From Brassica napus (Eukaryota > Streptophyta > Magnoliopsida > Brassicales > Brassicaceae), in the NCBI RefSeq assembly GCF_020379485.1, contig NC_063443.1, positions 18,657,531-18,721,530 of the forward strand: a stretch of 64,000 nt of DNA. The letters run 5' to 3'. The number at the start of each line of letters is the position of its first letter. Positions within the stretch are counted from its first letter, which is position 1. This document shows, one piece after another, positions 35,802-48,488 of the stretch. A program made the position numbers and the translations under genes. A model generated the notes under the pieces. That model searched no databases. It was given only the letters and a program-made list of their open reading frames with translations, and had not been told where the DNA came from.

Positions 35802-35971
35802 TTTTAGTGTTCTTGATGTAAACTCAGCTTTCTCATTAACGATAAAGTTTGTTACAACCAGGCTTTATACAATCTGTAACAGAACTAAACCAGGAATAAC
35901 CAACTGGTTTACATCATAAATAATTATAATAAACCGGACATTCCAGAGCCCTTAACCGGCCTATACTAAAA
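35802..35971 (-). repeat. 5' LTR of the Copia element
   Basis: Second 170-bp LTR, followed on the minus strand without a gap by the initiator tRNA-Met primer-binding site. It should contain the promoter of the element. Confidence 0.95.
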
Positions 35972-35976
35972 AGAAT

Positions 35977-38001
35977 CGATTCTATTGGCTTTAGCTCACA
36001 GCTGCGTGTGCGTATATAAATTGTATTAAAACGTGTTGTAAAAATAAAAATAAAAATACGCAGAGAATTGAGGAACACACACACACAGCCTTATTGGCTG
36101 GAGACGGAGACGTACGGACGGCTCTTGGGCCCTTTTGCTATACTATATTTTTTGTTTGTTTTGGGTCAAGGGTCAGTGACCTGAACCCATCCGTGCTTTT
36201 TTTTATGTATATAAAATAAAGTTTTTTTCAGTTTTTGGGTTGTCACATTGATTATGATATTTGATCATATTTTGGCATTTACATTACATTGCCCCCACTT
36301 TTTTTTTGTTTAAGAGAACATATATATATACGTCTAGAACGTTCAGAAGAAACAGCTGTAAAGAGACAGTTCAAGAAGCATTGTGTGTTTTTTTTATAGA
36401 GATGATTGTATTATATATATGGTAATTGTAGTATATGGTTGCTTTAATCAAAAACGTTTGAGTTTGTAGACATTGCTTTCTTTTGGTACATTATGCGATT
36501 TGTAAGAGCCGGTCTTGGGCGTATATAGGCCAGTCAAACATTGGTTTATGACCTCTAAAATTTTTTAAGAAAATTACATAGAAATAAATAGACTTCCAAA
36601 TTTATTTATTTTTAAAATTATTGAAACTTTTACTAAATCGCCTACAGTTTCCAAATTTTAGAATTGGGCATCTACTTAACGTATTTTTTGTCTAGTTATG
36701 ACAAAATGACAGAGCATGTACCTACCTTAAGAATGGTTGTTAATATAGAGAATTAGAAATTAATCAAGATCTTCTTTTATGCCTTTTCCAGTAATGGCTC
36801 AGAGGTTTAAAGTTCAGAGGTTTAAAGTTTATAAAACAGACTTGACCAATAAAACAGCTGTGCCTCACAGCTTTAAGTATTTGATAATATCGAGTACCTG
36901 TTTCGTTTACGCAAAGTTGAGAGATTTTTGCGTGTTTTTATATATGTATTAGATTACTAACACTGGTGGGAATAATTTAAAGCATATGAAAATGAATAAC
37001 AGATAGTCATCAGATTAACATTGAAATAATGTTAAGACAAGGACATGTCAAACAAAAATAAAAGTAAGCATAAAGAAGCTATATTTTTCTTCTTCTTCTT
37101 CTTATAATTAAAGTGAATGGTGCGGAAAAGAACCCACCAAGCTCCAATAATTTAACGTGTACTTTATTCTAGATATGGAAATCCAATTATTCCTCATCTT
37201 TTGCTTAAAATCTAGAAAGTTACACATTCACCTCATCTGGTACATATTTGAGGTCTATATACATATACATATATGTACAGTAGAAACAGTATGTGGCCTG
37301 GGCGAGTTTAATAATAATAGAGAAATACTCAGAAATAACAACAGCCTTTGTAAAAACTACAGAGAAATAGCATCATGCATGAGAGATAACTAACATTTGA
37401 AAATAAAATATTTAACTCTGCGTAGCCAGTTTGGGCATATCTACATGAAACATTAAAATAAAGTCCGGAAATTTTATAAGAAAGACGCATAGAATTTCTA
37501 AATTATCAAACACAAATTTTTAATTATTTTTTTACTAAATTATTTATAACCTCTAAAATCTCAAGACCAATAATATCTATCCACCATTTGATAGCCAAAA
37601 GGCTTATTAGTCACGTATAGTTAGGTTCACCTTGAAACATGCATGTAGAGAATTTGATGTAAACCAAACCTCACATTCTTTTGATACGAACAATAGTAGT
37701 CTACAAGAATCAATCAGAGGCCATTGAACGTTCTAATCGTTTTCAACATGCAAAGCCAACTCGCTTTTACTTCATTCAAAGCGATTCAGTGACCGCACAA
37801 ATTTATCAATATTTTTTTTCTCGGTTTGAATAATCAACGGTCAAAAAAAGGCACATATGGAGAGGACTGTGCCACGTGGACGTTGTTACACCATGTTCCA
37901 TGCAAATATCACTCCTTTCCCTCGCTTCAATTTCGTAATTCAATCTAATTTTTTCAACAATTTTTTTTCTTTTGTTTCAAAGGAAGATCTCTGAAACATT
38001 C
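35977..38001. promoter_or_regulatory. Intergenic region shared by bZIP and NTF2-like genes
   Basis: The two genes diverge here, so it holds both promoters. A TATATAAA box lies at about 36013-36020; it reads best for the + strand, so its use by the bZIP gene is not certain. A perfect G-box, GCCACGTGGA (core 37873-37878), lies about 125 bp before the NTF2-like start codon and is a typical bZIP/bHLH binding site. The rest is AT-rich without a supported gene. Confidence 0.5.
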
Positions 38002-39472
38002 ATGGGGAAACAGACTAATCCGAATCCAGGTTCGTTTAATTAAACCACTGAATCTGTTTATTCACTTTATTTTAACGATCTTGTTATTGATGGTTGTTGA
38101 TGAGGAGGCTATTCATCCTTTTCTTCTTCTTAGATCTGGTTGTTGATGAATCATACTTGTTTTATCGTTGTCTGTTAGATGAAGCTGGAGCGACGATGGA
38201 TCCGGCGTGGGAATGCGAGGGAAAAGGAGCGTGTGAATTGAGGCAGAGGCGATTTGCTGATACCATCATGCCTCATATCCTCAACTTGTGAGCCCTGATC
38301 TGTTATGGCGGCATCTGTATTCTCGTATAGTTTGTTAGATATAGGTTAATTATCTGCATAAAATCCTAGACTAGCTCAGTTTACTCCTACTTGTTCCTTG
38401 CATCACAAGTTTCTTTATTTGTTGGCAAATTGCAGTTCACAAGTATGTTTTCCATGTCAAATGTAGCAGTGTATTAATTGGATTTTGTTAGTTTTTTCAT
38501 GAAAATACACTTTCGTGGCATTTCTTGAACAGAAAGACATTTTGTTTTCGTTTTTTTAAACCTCAACAATCCTCTTTTAGGATCTATACCTGCTTTGGGT
38601 ATTAGTTCAACCTTCTTGAGCTGATAATTGAATTAGATTTTGGCTTTGTTTTAGGTATGGGTCTTGCGCAAAAGCCAAAGATTTTGACATGTATGCACCA
38701 AATGCTTCGTTTGAGGACCCTTTAACTCATGCTCAAGGGTATGTGGCTCCTCCTACTAACAACTTCATATTCATTGTTTGCACTTGTATAATTTCTTTTG
38801 TCACTTTTAAAATTTTAATTTCAGGGTAAAGCAAATCAAATCTGCATTTTATTCACTCTCCAAGGTATATAATAAATCTCACTTCCAATGTTTAGTACTA
38901 TGATCTGATGGAACTCTCTCCATGCAAAGACTCAATCACACCATCATACTCTCCTTACAGGTATTTGGTGAGTCAAAAATAGTTGAATATCATATTCAGG
39001 AAAGTGTTATCGCACCGGGGAAGAAAGAGGTTAGAATCCCCTTATTCTAGCCTCGTTGCTACACTACACCATGATTACATTTTCACTATCTAAACAAAGG
39101 AAACAACTTATGGAACAAAACAGATACTAATTGACAACAAACAACACTACAAGCTCCTGGGAAAGAACATTCAGATGATCTCTCTTATTAAACTCTATGT
39201 CGAGAACGACAAGATTGTCCGACACGAAGACTGGTACTAATTTATAACTATCCATCCTTTCTTCCTCAAAACCGCTAGTGTCACAGATCATGTATTCATT
39301 TAACTGCTTCCTTGTTGGTCGATAATGTATAAGGTGGGACAAGAAACCTCTAAGGAACAGAGACACTGTTAGCTTCCCGTTAGTAGGGCGGGTAATGGAG
39401 ATGGGTCGAAGAGGCTTGATGCTAGCTACTCATGCCATGATGGGTTTTGGTAAAGATCCTAGCTCGCATTGA
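38002..39472 (+). CDS. NTF2-like/SnoaL-fold family protein
   Basis: Seven exons (38002-38029, 38179-38287, 38655-38738, 38825-38864, 38961-39029, 39124-39233, 39334-39472) join to 192 residues. The protein begins MGKQTNPNP, and its body shows a cone-shaped NTF2-like domain: FADTIMPHILNLYGSCA, DMYAPNASFEDPL, YHIQESVIAPGKKE and LIKLYVENDKIVRHEDWW. It ends with a conserved ATHAMMGFGKDPSSH tail. The substrate is unknown; the family is annotated as nuclear transport factor 2-like only by fold. It corresponds by position and sequence to Arabidopsis At5g04830. Reading through the sixth donor would stop after two codons (DWY), so retention of that intron truncates the tail. Confidence 0.9.
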
Positions 39473-41546
39473 GTTAAAAGGAGATTCTTCAGGAAAAAAA
39501 AAAGATCACAGTATACTGTAGTGTCTAAAATTCTTCAAAACACTCACTGAGTTTGATGAACTCCTTAAATGTTTGTAAGATGTTAAACGTATTGTTGGGT
39601 TTTAGTCTCTTTTCTTACTTCTCGTAGTTCCTTGTGCCACAAGTTCTAAAGAATGCGTCTAAATAGATGTTTTTTTTCATATGAGTGTGGACTATATGAA
39701 ATCTGAATCCTTGTGTGCTGAACCGTGCTGGTTTTGGTTTGTTTTCAACTATATCCGAATAAACCGATGTAGGGCCAGATCGAAGAACCTTCCTCAAATG
39801 GGCCTTCTCTGTCAAATCTAAGTGTCCAAAAGTTTTGTCTCGATCTTGACGTAATATACTTTAGATGATAGATTTTGTGACTGTACACTCGTTTTTATCA
39901 AACAAGTTGGGCCCTTGTTTTATACTTTTATATTAAAGAACATAATGATAGGATAGTGATTTTGTAAGTAGAAACAAAAATAATATGTTCTGTGAAAGAA
40001 ACTGGTGTTAGTTGTATGAATGTTACATTTAAAAAAAAATCTTATAACAAAGTTGTGTTGTTATGGTACAGGTGTTTGATATATAGGCTTCTATATTCTA
40101 AATCCCCACTTTTCCTATATCATATAGGTTACTATACTCTATACTCTTAAATAATCCCATTTTTGTTCCTATTTTCGTATAGAAAACATATATCTGAGGA
40201 CCACACCCTTGCGATGTATTTCTTACAAGAAAAACACCAAAGTTATGAAACTGAGGAATGAAATGATACAATACAATATACATAATACTTAGAAAATTAT
40301 AAAATGACGATCAGAGAAAAGGAAGAGACATTAACGTCGTCGTCTAGGTTGGTCCACGAATTAAATGTAGAGCAATAAATGGAAAGAGATAAGAGAGAAG
40401 GAGGTCTATAATGTTGGGGGAAGGATTCACAGGGTGTATGTGTGTGTGACCACACCACCATTGCTCATGTCATGTTACTCTTTCCTTCATTTCACAATAC
40501 AAAATACAAATCACAACTCTCCTTTGTTTCATTTTCAAACTAACTGTAGACCAACATTCTCTTTTAATGCACCCTCGTAAATACAGTTTCTTTTTTTGTA
40601 TTTCATCAGTTTGAAATTATCATATAAAAAAGATTTCATCTATAAAAAATAACATTTGTAAATATTTTGTTACACTTTTTTTACCGCGGGATCCGTAAAG
40701 TTCAGTTGAAGTCTTTAAGTCTTCCTGGATAGCACAGTTTAAACTAGCCTCTTCCCAAACCACAGTAGAGCCCAAGGGAGCAAGACTCCTCACTCCTTTG
40801 GAGGGATCTTAGCGATGCTATTAGGTCAATAACCACTTTGTATTTATGTTATAATTACTTTTTAAGATTTTGACTCCTCACGAGTCATAATTAACACAAA
40901 GTAAACAGCTTTAGTAGTACTAGCATATAGGATATGAGTGATGATACTTTTGTAAGTGTCAAATCAAATGTAGATAACACGTCAAATTTGATAATTAAAA
41001 GTTTCTAGATAGATGCAAATTTCTAAATAAAGCATGTTCTTTCAAAATAGAGTAATTTGATGTAACCTGTATTTGATTTACAAATTAACTCACTGAACAA
41101 GTAGAAGAATTAAATATAGAACTTTAAAATACTTGTACGACTTTGTTTAACTCTTATCATTTTCACTAGACTAACATTTAGTGAAACCGTGACTGGTAAT
41201 AATTGAAACAATAAAAAGGTTGTAGTATGAAACAAACTGAGGATTTATTGTAAGAAAATTACTACGTCGTAAGAAAATATAAACCTCAAACTAGAAAATT
41301 AGTAATTAGACCAAATTAATATGAACTAATGTTTATATAGAAACTAGTTAGTTTCAATTGTTAGAGATTTTTTGTTGTCTGAAACTCACAAATTAATTAT
41401 TACACAGCAGCGAACAAAAGGGCACACGATAATATTAAAGTTAACAAAAGGCTCTAACTACTATATAGCTTTCATCTAACGACTACTTACGTTTTTACAG
41501 CGTCCAAAAAGTTAATCCGGTAAAAAACAAATCTTAAAAAAGTTTT
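39473..41546. other. Intergenic, no gene seen
   Basis: 3' ends of the NTF2-like gene and minus-strand OFP13 face each other across this stretch. A less AT-rich stretch at about 40680-40830 contains no open frame that I recognise. No RNA gene is supported. Confidence 0.5.
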
Positions 41547-42341
41547 TTAACAGCTTCGTCTCTCTTCTTCTTCGATCTCCGTCTGACCTCGAGACGACGA
41601 ACATAACGGCGACGTCGGCAAAGAAGATACGGCGGTTGAGTAACGAGCCGAGTCAGACACCGACGACGCTCCGGCTCCGGCTCCGGAGTCAGAGAGCCCC
41701 GAGAGGAGATCGACGAATGCGCTCACGATCACGCCGTGGCTCCTCTTCCCGTTCATCCTCAAGTACCACGCGAGCATCGCCTCCAAGCTCCGCCAATCCT
41801 TCGCCAGCTCGCCGTGGCTCCTCACCATCTCCTCCATCGATCGCCGGAAATCTCCGTACGGATCGTCGGACTCCATCGCCACCGGGACGCTGATGTCCTC
41901 GATCGGCGGCGTGTAGATACTACTACAATCCCGATCCTCCGATATAACCGCCGCCGCGGCCTTGGATTTCGAATCGCATTCCGATTTCGATTTCTCGAGG
42001 ATCGAGCAGGTGACTCCCGGATCGAAGAACAGCCGCTCCGATCTAACGACTCCTCTAACAACCATCTCCAACGATTCAGCGTCGAGGTCTTGATCCGACT
42101 CGGTTGAGTGACTCGCCGTCTCGGACGAGTTCGTGAACCACGACTCAGGCCTTTCGGCTTCTAACACATCTCCTCCTCCTCCGCCATTGTTGTCGAAGAA
42201 GACAGAGTTAACAGTCTTGATCATGTCGTCGCCGACTCGGAACGAAAGAGTCTTGGCATTGTAGCAGAGAGGAACCGCCAGTAATCCACCGGAGACGCCT
42301 CTGAAGAGAGAAGAGAGCTTCATCATCTTCTTCTTCCCCAT
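41547..42341 (-). CDS. OFP13: OVATE family protein 13
   Basis: An intronless frame of 264 residues, typical of OFP genes. The N-terminus MGKKKMMKLSSLFRG is basic, the middle is Ser-rich and contains RPESWFTNSSETAS, and the C-terminal OVATE domain (residues about 175-235) reads DDPYGDFRRSMEEMV, then DWRSLEAMLAWYLRMN and HGVIVSAFVDLL. OFPs are plant-specific transcriptional repressors that act with TALE homeodomain proteins and influence cell elongation and fruit shape. Position and sequence fit Arabidopsis At5g04820. It is GC-rich against its surroundings, as usual for this family. Confidence 0.93.
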   Translation of the reverse strand: MGKKKMMKLSSLFRGVSGGLLAVPLCYNAKTLSFRVGDDMIKTVNSVFFDNNGGGGGDVLEAERPESWFTNSSETASHSTESDQDLDAESLEMVVRGVVRSERLFFDPGVTCSILEKSKSECDSKSKAAAAVISEDRDCSSIYTPPIEDISVPVAMESDDPYGDFRRSMEEMVRSHGELAKDWRSLEAMLAWYLRMNGKRSHGVIVSAFVDLLSGLSDSGAGAGASSVSDSARYSTAVSSLPTSPLCSSSRGQTEIEEEERRSC

Positions 42342-45300
42342 TGTTGAACTCAGCTTTCTTTTTTTGAGAGAGAGTTTGCAATTAATGGAAGGGGAAAGAG
42401 TTTGGAGGGAGATTGATATAAGGTGTGAGAGCTGGTGGGGTCAGCTCATGTGTCTATTTAATTTTTTTTCTGTTATTATTCTTTCTATTTAAATATAATA
42501 TATGTTGATTTTTTTTTATAAAACTGTCTAAAGTCTAACATAATTGATCAAATGTGATCAAAATAGTTAACAGTATTATATCATTTTCTCACATAGCGAT
42601 ATTTTATAAAAATATTTTACTAGTTTTGGAACATTCAGTAACGTGTGGTGAAACAACTTTTTCACATATGATTTATACACACATTATTAGCTCCTTTTGG
42701 TTGTTGGAGAGGTGAACTTGAAGTAACTAACTGAAAAAGATCATACAAACACTGGTAATGGATTTATCTGAATTTGAATTTAAATTTGGCAATGCTATTA
42801 TACTTCTGAACACGTCCTTGTTATAAGTTAGTAACACATCAGAAGCATTCAATCTAGTTGAAGACAAGGGAAATTAAATGTTAGTCCCGAGCCAATGGCA
42901 AGGCACTGTGCAGAACACAAAGCATTAAAAACGATTGCTTACAAGAAAATGTTGCAGAAAACAAATCCCAATAACATAAAAAGATACTAGTATTTTTATA
43001 TTACTGTGTAAAAGGTTGATTGACGGTACTACATTCTTGTCCATTGGCTCGTCATGTCAAATCTTCTTCTCAGTAATTATATCTCTACTTACCACTCTTG
43101 GATGATATTTAATACTTGAGTTTTTGTAGGTTTCTTAAATATAAAAGTCGTATTTAACATCCAAATTTTAGATTTCACGTTTGTAAAAACCCTTTGGTAA
43201 AAACTGCAGTCAGTCAGTTTGACTTTTCCACATGCTATATTGAGTTATTGACAGACTCTATATTATAACCTCTGTTCTACGAATATTCACGGGCGACATT
43301 TTTTTTTTGCTAAAATTTGGCCACGGTCAACATATTACATTTGTAATTTACCATATAAATACATATACATATGTGCGTAAATGAGGTCTATATTGAATCG
43401 AATGACTGGTCGCAGCACATATCACTCTTATAGTACTTTGTTGAAGAATTAATCATGTTAAATTTGTTGTAAGAGTATGATTCATCAATGCTGTACATGA
43501 ATGTAAGGGCGACGACAGTGTCCTTGAAGAATCAATAGTTTAGAGTTTCAGAGATATATAAACTGAAAATAGTAAAAGATTTAGGCAGAGCCAATATGAT
43601 GTTCAAACCCATTGTTGTGAAATAAAGACATCAAGTGTTTACGTACCCATTTAACTTTATTTACCCGCATATTCATCATTTTGTCTTTTGTAGTTTTTCT
43701 GATTTCCATATAATTTGCGTAAGATATTGGATAAACTTTTTTTGGGATAAATATGGGAACATAAACAAAACGAGAGAGAACAAGAGAGTGCAAAACTCAT
43801 GTGATGAATTAAATAGGGTACCGTTGAATCACGCATATATTAATTGTGTATTTTCTTCTGTTAGATCTCTATGGGATAAATTTACAAAATAGATTCTCCC
43901 TTGCTTCAAGTACATTAGAGTATTATTCACATTTTCGACAGCAATTGATTACTGTGTCTGATTTAACCTTTTTTGGCTTGTTCCCTTTGATTTGTTCTGT
44001 TGAATATCAAAAAAAAAGTTCATAACACACGAAATAATGATGCTATTCAGAAAAAAAAAGAATTCTGTAATATGCGATAAAGGGAATACTCTACAGTGTT
44101 CCAACGTTTTTTCTAATCTCATAAAAAATTTCGAAATCTGTTTAGCCATAATTAAAATTTAAATCCCCTATCCCTATTTCTGCTGTTGAGAAAAAAACTT
44201 ATTTGAATACTTTTACTCAAATTTATGAAACTGCCCTGTCTATAATTTAATGAAATACATAAAATTAAAGAAAAAAACAAATGAACAAATGTAACATCTT
44301 GGTCAAGCCTTTTTACCCGTTTGCTAAAGACCAATTTTTATATAAACATTTTCGATATTTTCCAATAGTGTAAAAAGTAATAATAAATGCCAATCACAAT
44401 TGTAAGAGATTTTGGAAGTAACTTCTCAACAACTACAACGGTGATTGAAGCTATATATGTATATATTTAACCCATCACCATCTAAAGTATTTTAAGGAAT
44501 TCACCACATATACGGTTGATGTTGATATTGCTAAGTATTATTTTTTATTAACTTTATTTTCTTTGAAAAATACTTTTTATGAACTTATAATTACTAAGTA
44601 GGATGATTTGATAAATGACCAAATATTTTCCTTAGTATTTTATTCACGAAGGAAGGATAATGAAGTAAACCAGCTGTTGGAATTATTAGAGATACGGTAG
44701 AGATTCCAATAGTCTGGTTCGTTAAATGTTGTGATAAATTTATTTTTGACAATTCGGACACTAGAGACATCTTGCCTTCTACCTATTATCAAACGACTCA
44801 TATGATTCAACGAGATATACTAATTCAAAACTAAAGTTTTGGTGAATAATTAATCAAATTTAGTATTTTTAAGATATGATTAGTTTTAAAAGAATAAGAG
44901 AAAGTACAATTATGGGCGACTTGATTCAAAATAAGATCATCAAGATTGCATGAAAAGAGCATTACTTGAAATCATCGAGCAACAGGCAAAGCCAGCAATG
45001 CATGGAACATGTACCCCGTTGACCCTTATGATTAGTTATTCAATTTTGTAAAAGTTAGCAACTAATCTATCATTATTCGACCCTACTATATGAGTTTATA
45101 ATGCTAGATTAAAAACTACAACTAGATAGAAGCCTAGAACTAATATACAATTATCATGTCGCATAACTAATAATAACTCATTTTCTTGACAATAAAAAAC
45201 TAATAGCTCATGGGTTTGTCTGGTGCAAATATTTGTTATATGCTTTCTATATATAATAGTTACACAGTTATTATGCACTCGTACACACTCCACAAGTCAT

Positions 45301-45390
45301 ATGCATGAGCGCAAAGTGGAAACCTACTGATAATAGGTTCATCTCTAGAATGCACTAGCATGGACATATTGTTGCAAGGGATACATATTA
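42342..45390. other. Gene-poor intergenic region upstream of OFP13
   Basis: About 3 kb of AT-rich sequence. The first few hundred bases are the OFP13 promoter, including an AGAGAGA-rich leader at about 42366. No further coding region, RNA gene or recognisable repeat is supported. Confidence 0.5.
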
Positions 45391-46693
45391 AAAATTCAAT
45401 AGAGGATGACGGTGACATACTGACATTCCTTTTATCTCTCCTAACTTTCTCTCCCTCGAGCTCTCCACCTGCGTAACTTTCTCGCGGTGGATGGTCCATA
45501 GATCCGGTCACCGCGGGTCTCTTGATTCTCTCGTTTTTGATATCGCCTCTCTCCTTTGTTGTCTCCACCTCGTCTCTCCTCCTTGTTCGGTTGCTCTGGG
45601 TTCGATGGGGCTTCTCCGTCGGAACGAACTGAGAGCAAGGCGTCCTTGCTTCTCTCCGGAACACTGGCGAGGTGTGATGAGTTGAAGTTCACTCTGGAGC
45701 CTTTGGATCTGCTTGTAGTCACCGTCTGCGCTCGGATCTGGGTCAGATCTGAGATCTGAGACTCGCCGGAAACTGTGACGCGTCGCGACCGTCGCTTTTC
45801 CTGCCTTGTGTCTCCCTCCAGTCGTGTCTCTCTATTATGCTGATTCAAAGGTTTTGTAGAGCTCCTCCTCTCAGATCTGAGTGAAGGGTGGTTGTGAGGT
45901 GCACCACCGAGGACCTCTGTCCCTTAGGTTGAATGACGACAACCATGGCGTGACTCCAGAACCTGTATTTGTCCTCCTTTCTGCTCTCGATGCTGTTTCC
46001 TAGGGTTTTGAGGACAACCCTTGCGAAAATGTCTCCTGCATTGAGGTGGTATTCTCACTGGTTTTGGATTCGTCTGTTTCAAGGAGCTTTCACACTCCTT
46101 CTGCACTTCAATTCCCTACCTCCTAAGCTCCAGTTGCTAGCTTTTGTGTGGCTTGATATTTCTGCTGTATCCTTTGTGTCGCGTGGCCGGATGAGGAGCC
46201 AAAACGACCGTCTGCGCTTGACCGTAACTCAGGCTTCATCTTTAAACGGTGTCGATGTCAGGTTACACGTTAGCAAGTACTGAGGAAGCTTGAGTTTGTT
46301 CGTCGGCGTCCTCCTCCAAACGGAGCTCCGGGGCGGGAGCCAGCCGTTGCCGTCGATGCCTGCTTGGAGCCACTTCGGTGAGACCTGATTGAACTTATCT
46401 TGTGGCTTTACTCTTGTTGTCTCTGGTTGCTCCAGTAATATGAGAAGTGCTTGGGATTGGGAGATTAATTGTTTGTCTTTGTCCTAGATTATGTTATTAA
46501 CTTCAAGCTTACCATTGTTGGTAAAGATTGAGCTTAATCTCTTTGTGGTTTAGGGGTTTTTTTAAACTTTTTTGCACCCTCTAAGCTTTCAGAATGGCTG
46601 AAAAGCAGATTGTGGTTGCATCAATATGTAACCGAAACTTCATTCATTGCAATGACATTTACTCTTTAGCAAAAAAAAAAAAATTCAATAGAG
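45391..46693 (+). mobile_element. Non-autonomous non-LTR retroposon, Sadhu-like
   Basis: A GC-richer block of about 1.28 kb (45405-46680) has a poly-A end (13 or more A, about 46670-46683) and is flanked by a target-site duplication, AAATTCAATAGAG, at about 45392-45404 and 46681-46693. It contains only short unrelated frames, no transcriptase domain and no LTRs. Long target duplication plus A-tail shows copying by a LINE machinery. The combination of about 1 kb length, no coding capacity and no tRNA-like head resembles the Sadhu elements known from Arabidopsis, an assignment made by structure only. Confidence 0.75.
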
Positions 46694-48488
46694 AAATTGA
46701 CTTTTGTCTGTTCTTATTTGATTGTTCTTATTTACAGTAACAATAAAGGCTAGTTTTGTTGTCAACAGTAAAGATGGGTTTAAAAGGGTTCACATTTATG
46801 AATGAAATAGTTATGGACACTGGGGAAATCTTAAATAATTATAATGGGATTAATTATGTAACATTTAATTTAAGGTCATGTATGTGTACCTAGGACTTAA
46901 ATGTTAGGAGGCCACATGGGCACCGCCTCACTACTTCTCTTTGTCTCAACTAGAATTTGACTTGTTGCTTTTTCTGTTTCAGTTTTCAAACGACTTTGAT
47001 GAATGAACATACAAAAAATATTCTTTCTTGACCCCGCACTTCATTAATCTCTGCATAAAAGTGTAAGATATCGACAAGATTTTGCTTACACAGGTGCAAT
47101 GAAAAATGGGCTAGCTACTCAATATCTTCAAAGTACATATCTTTATTAGTTAGGTGACATTCAAAGTGGAAGAAGAGAAGAAGGTAACGAAGTGGGAGAT
47201 CCATTGTATTGATCGTATCTTGTTCCATGTCATATTGTTCCTTCTGTCTAGGCTTTCTCACTCATAAACATTATTAACATAATATAAATTACATGATTGA
47301 GTCATTATTAATGCATTTTTATTTTGTTCTTATCCTAACCTTCACAATGATAAATGAAAACAATTATATGTCTTTCGACATTATGGTTTAGTTGGTGTAT
47401 GAATGTTTATTTGTTATACAAGCATATTATAATACGTGACTTGTGATACGTACGCTTACGAACCACATGTTTTTATTTAATATGATTTACTTAACGTATC
47501 ATGCAGCGTATTGGCCAAACTTTTATATTCAGTATTTACAAAATTAAATATGTAAAAGGGCATGGGTTCATTAAGTTGAATAGTTCTGACTGCTGTTTTA
47601 TTAAGATTCCATACTAAAATTATTTGATTATATTGCAGATTTGAGTATCTTCAAAATTATAGTAGAACAATAAAGAACCAAAAAATATATTTTTCCGTTA
47701 ATGGGTATACGCAAGAGTTGCATTAAATTTTGATAAACTATACGTAAGCAAACTGTCACAACATGTGTTGCTAAGATAATGTAGTTTGTTCTATTAGGTG
47801 TTATCAGCCTCAGTGAGATATGCACAGTTTTGTTTACGTGAATAATATATGAATACACAGATACATTTTCAGTTAGCTTTTGGATATGCACATGATCGAT
47901 ATCTTAGATCAAAGTGATTTTATTTACTAATAAATCAAACATTTTGGACGTACATTAGTTCAGTTTGTCGATTTTTTTAGTTATGAGTTTCTATTACTAA
48001 AATATTTTTATTTGATATCAAAAGACTCTGACTACTATTCGTTATGCAGCTCTGATTCAACATTATGATATTTTCAAAGAATGTTATTAGTCTCATTCGT
48101 TATAGGTTTGAAAATATATATGGATCAATCAAATATGTATATCCTTTAAAAAAACTAGATTGATTTAATCACAAACCTGGAGTAAATACGAATGTGTGTC
48201 TGATATTTTACGAAACGTGAAAGTTTTCACCAGTTAGCATATACAGGCCGCATCCTATAATTGGATTGTTTTTTTTTATCACTTGGTCATTGCAAACGTT
48301 ACGAGGTCTGATTTGTACAATCAAAAGAAAAATGTTAATTTCTCATATTGTTTGAAATTTTTCGGTTAAATATGTCAAAGATGCGAAATTAACCTTTTAA
48401 AAAATCCAAACCGATTTTTGCCCTAGTATAAACTAAAAAGTAGTGTCACATTCGTGTGCGACAAGGCAGAGAGGAGGAAGATAATAAG
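46694..48488. other. AT-rich intergenic, no gene seen
   Basis: No coding region or RNA gene is supported. The last 100 bases before 48489 are the probable leader of the zinc-finger gene. Confidence 0.5.

Larger units (their letters stand above)
30941..35971 (-). mobile_element. Intact Ty1/Copia LTR retrotransposon
   Basis: The element is 5,031 bp. Its LTRs, 30941-31110 and 35802-35971, are 170 bp each and I found no difference between them. A 5-bp target-site duplication, AGAAT, flanks it at 30936-30940 and 35972-35976. On the minus strand a primer-binding site TGGTATCAGAGC (35790-35801, complementary to initiator tRNA-Met) directly abuts the 5' LTR, and a purine tract GAGGAGGGC (31111-31119) abuts the 3' LTR and overlaps the stop codon. 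The LTR ends are TTTTAGT...ACTAAAA, not TG...CA. Identical LTRs mean a very recent insertion. It is in the same orientation as the bZIP gene just downstream. Confidence 0.97.

Noticed and set aside
36011..36020. TATA box of the bZIP gene
   Set aside because: The motif reads better for the + strand and the bZIP transcription start is unknown after the Copia insertion, so it was not listed as a firm site.
40320..40560. Possible microRNA precursor near OFP13
   Set aside because: No convincing long hairpin could be drawn by eye and no known mature microRNA was recognised.
41636..42107. Long + strand Arg/Ser-rich frames opposite OFP13
   Set aside because: Antisense shadows of the GC-rich OFP13 coding region.
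45260..45848. Minus-strand Arg-rich frames of about 135 residues
   Set aside because: They lie antisense inside the Sadhu-like retroposon and have no domain signature.
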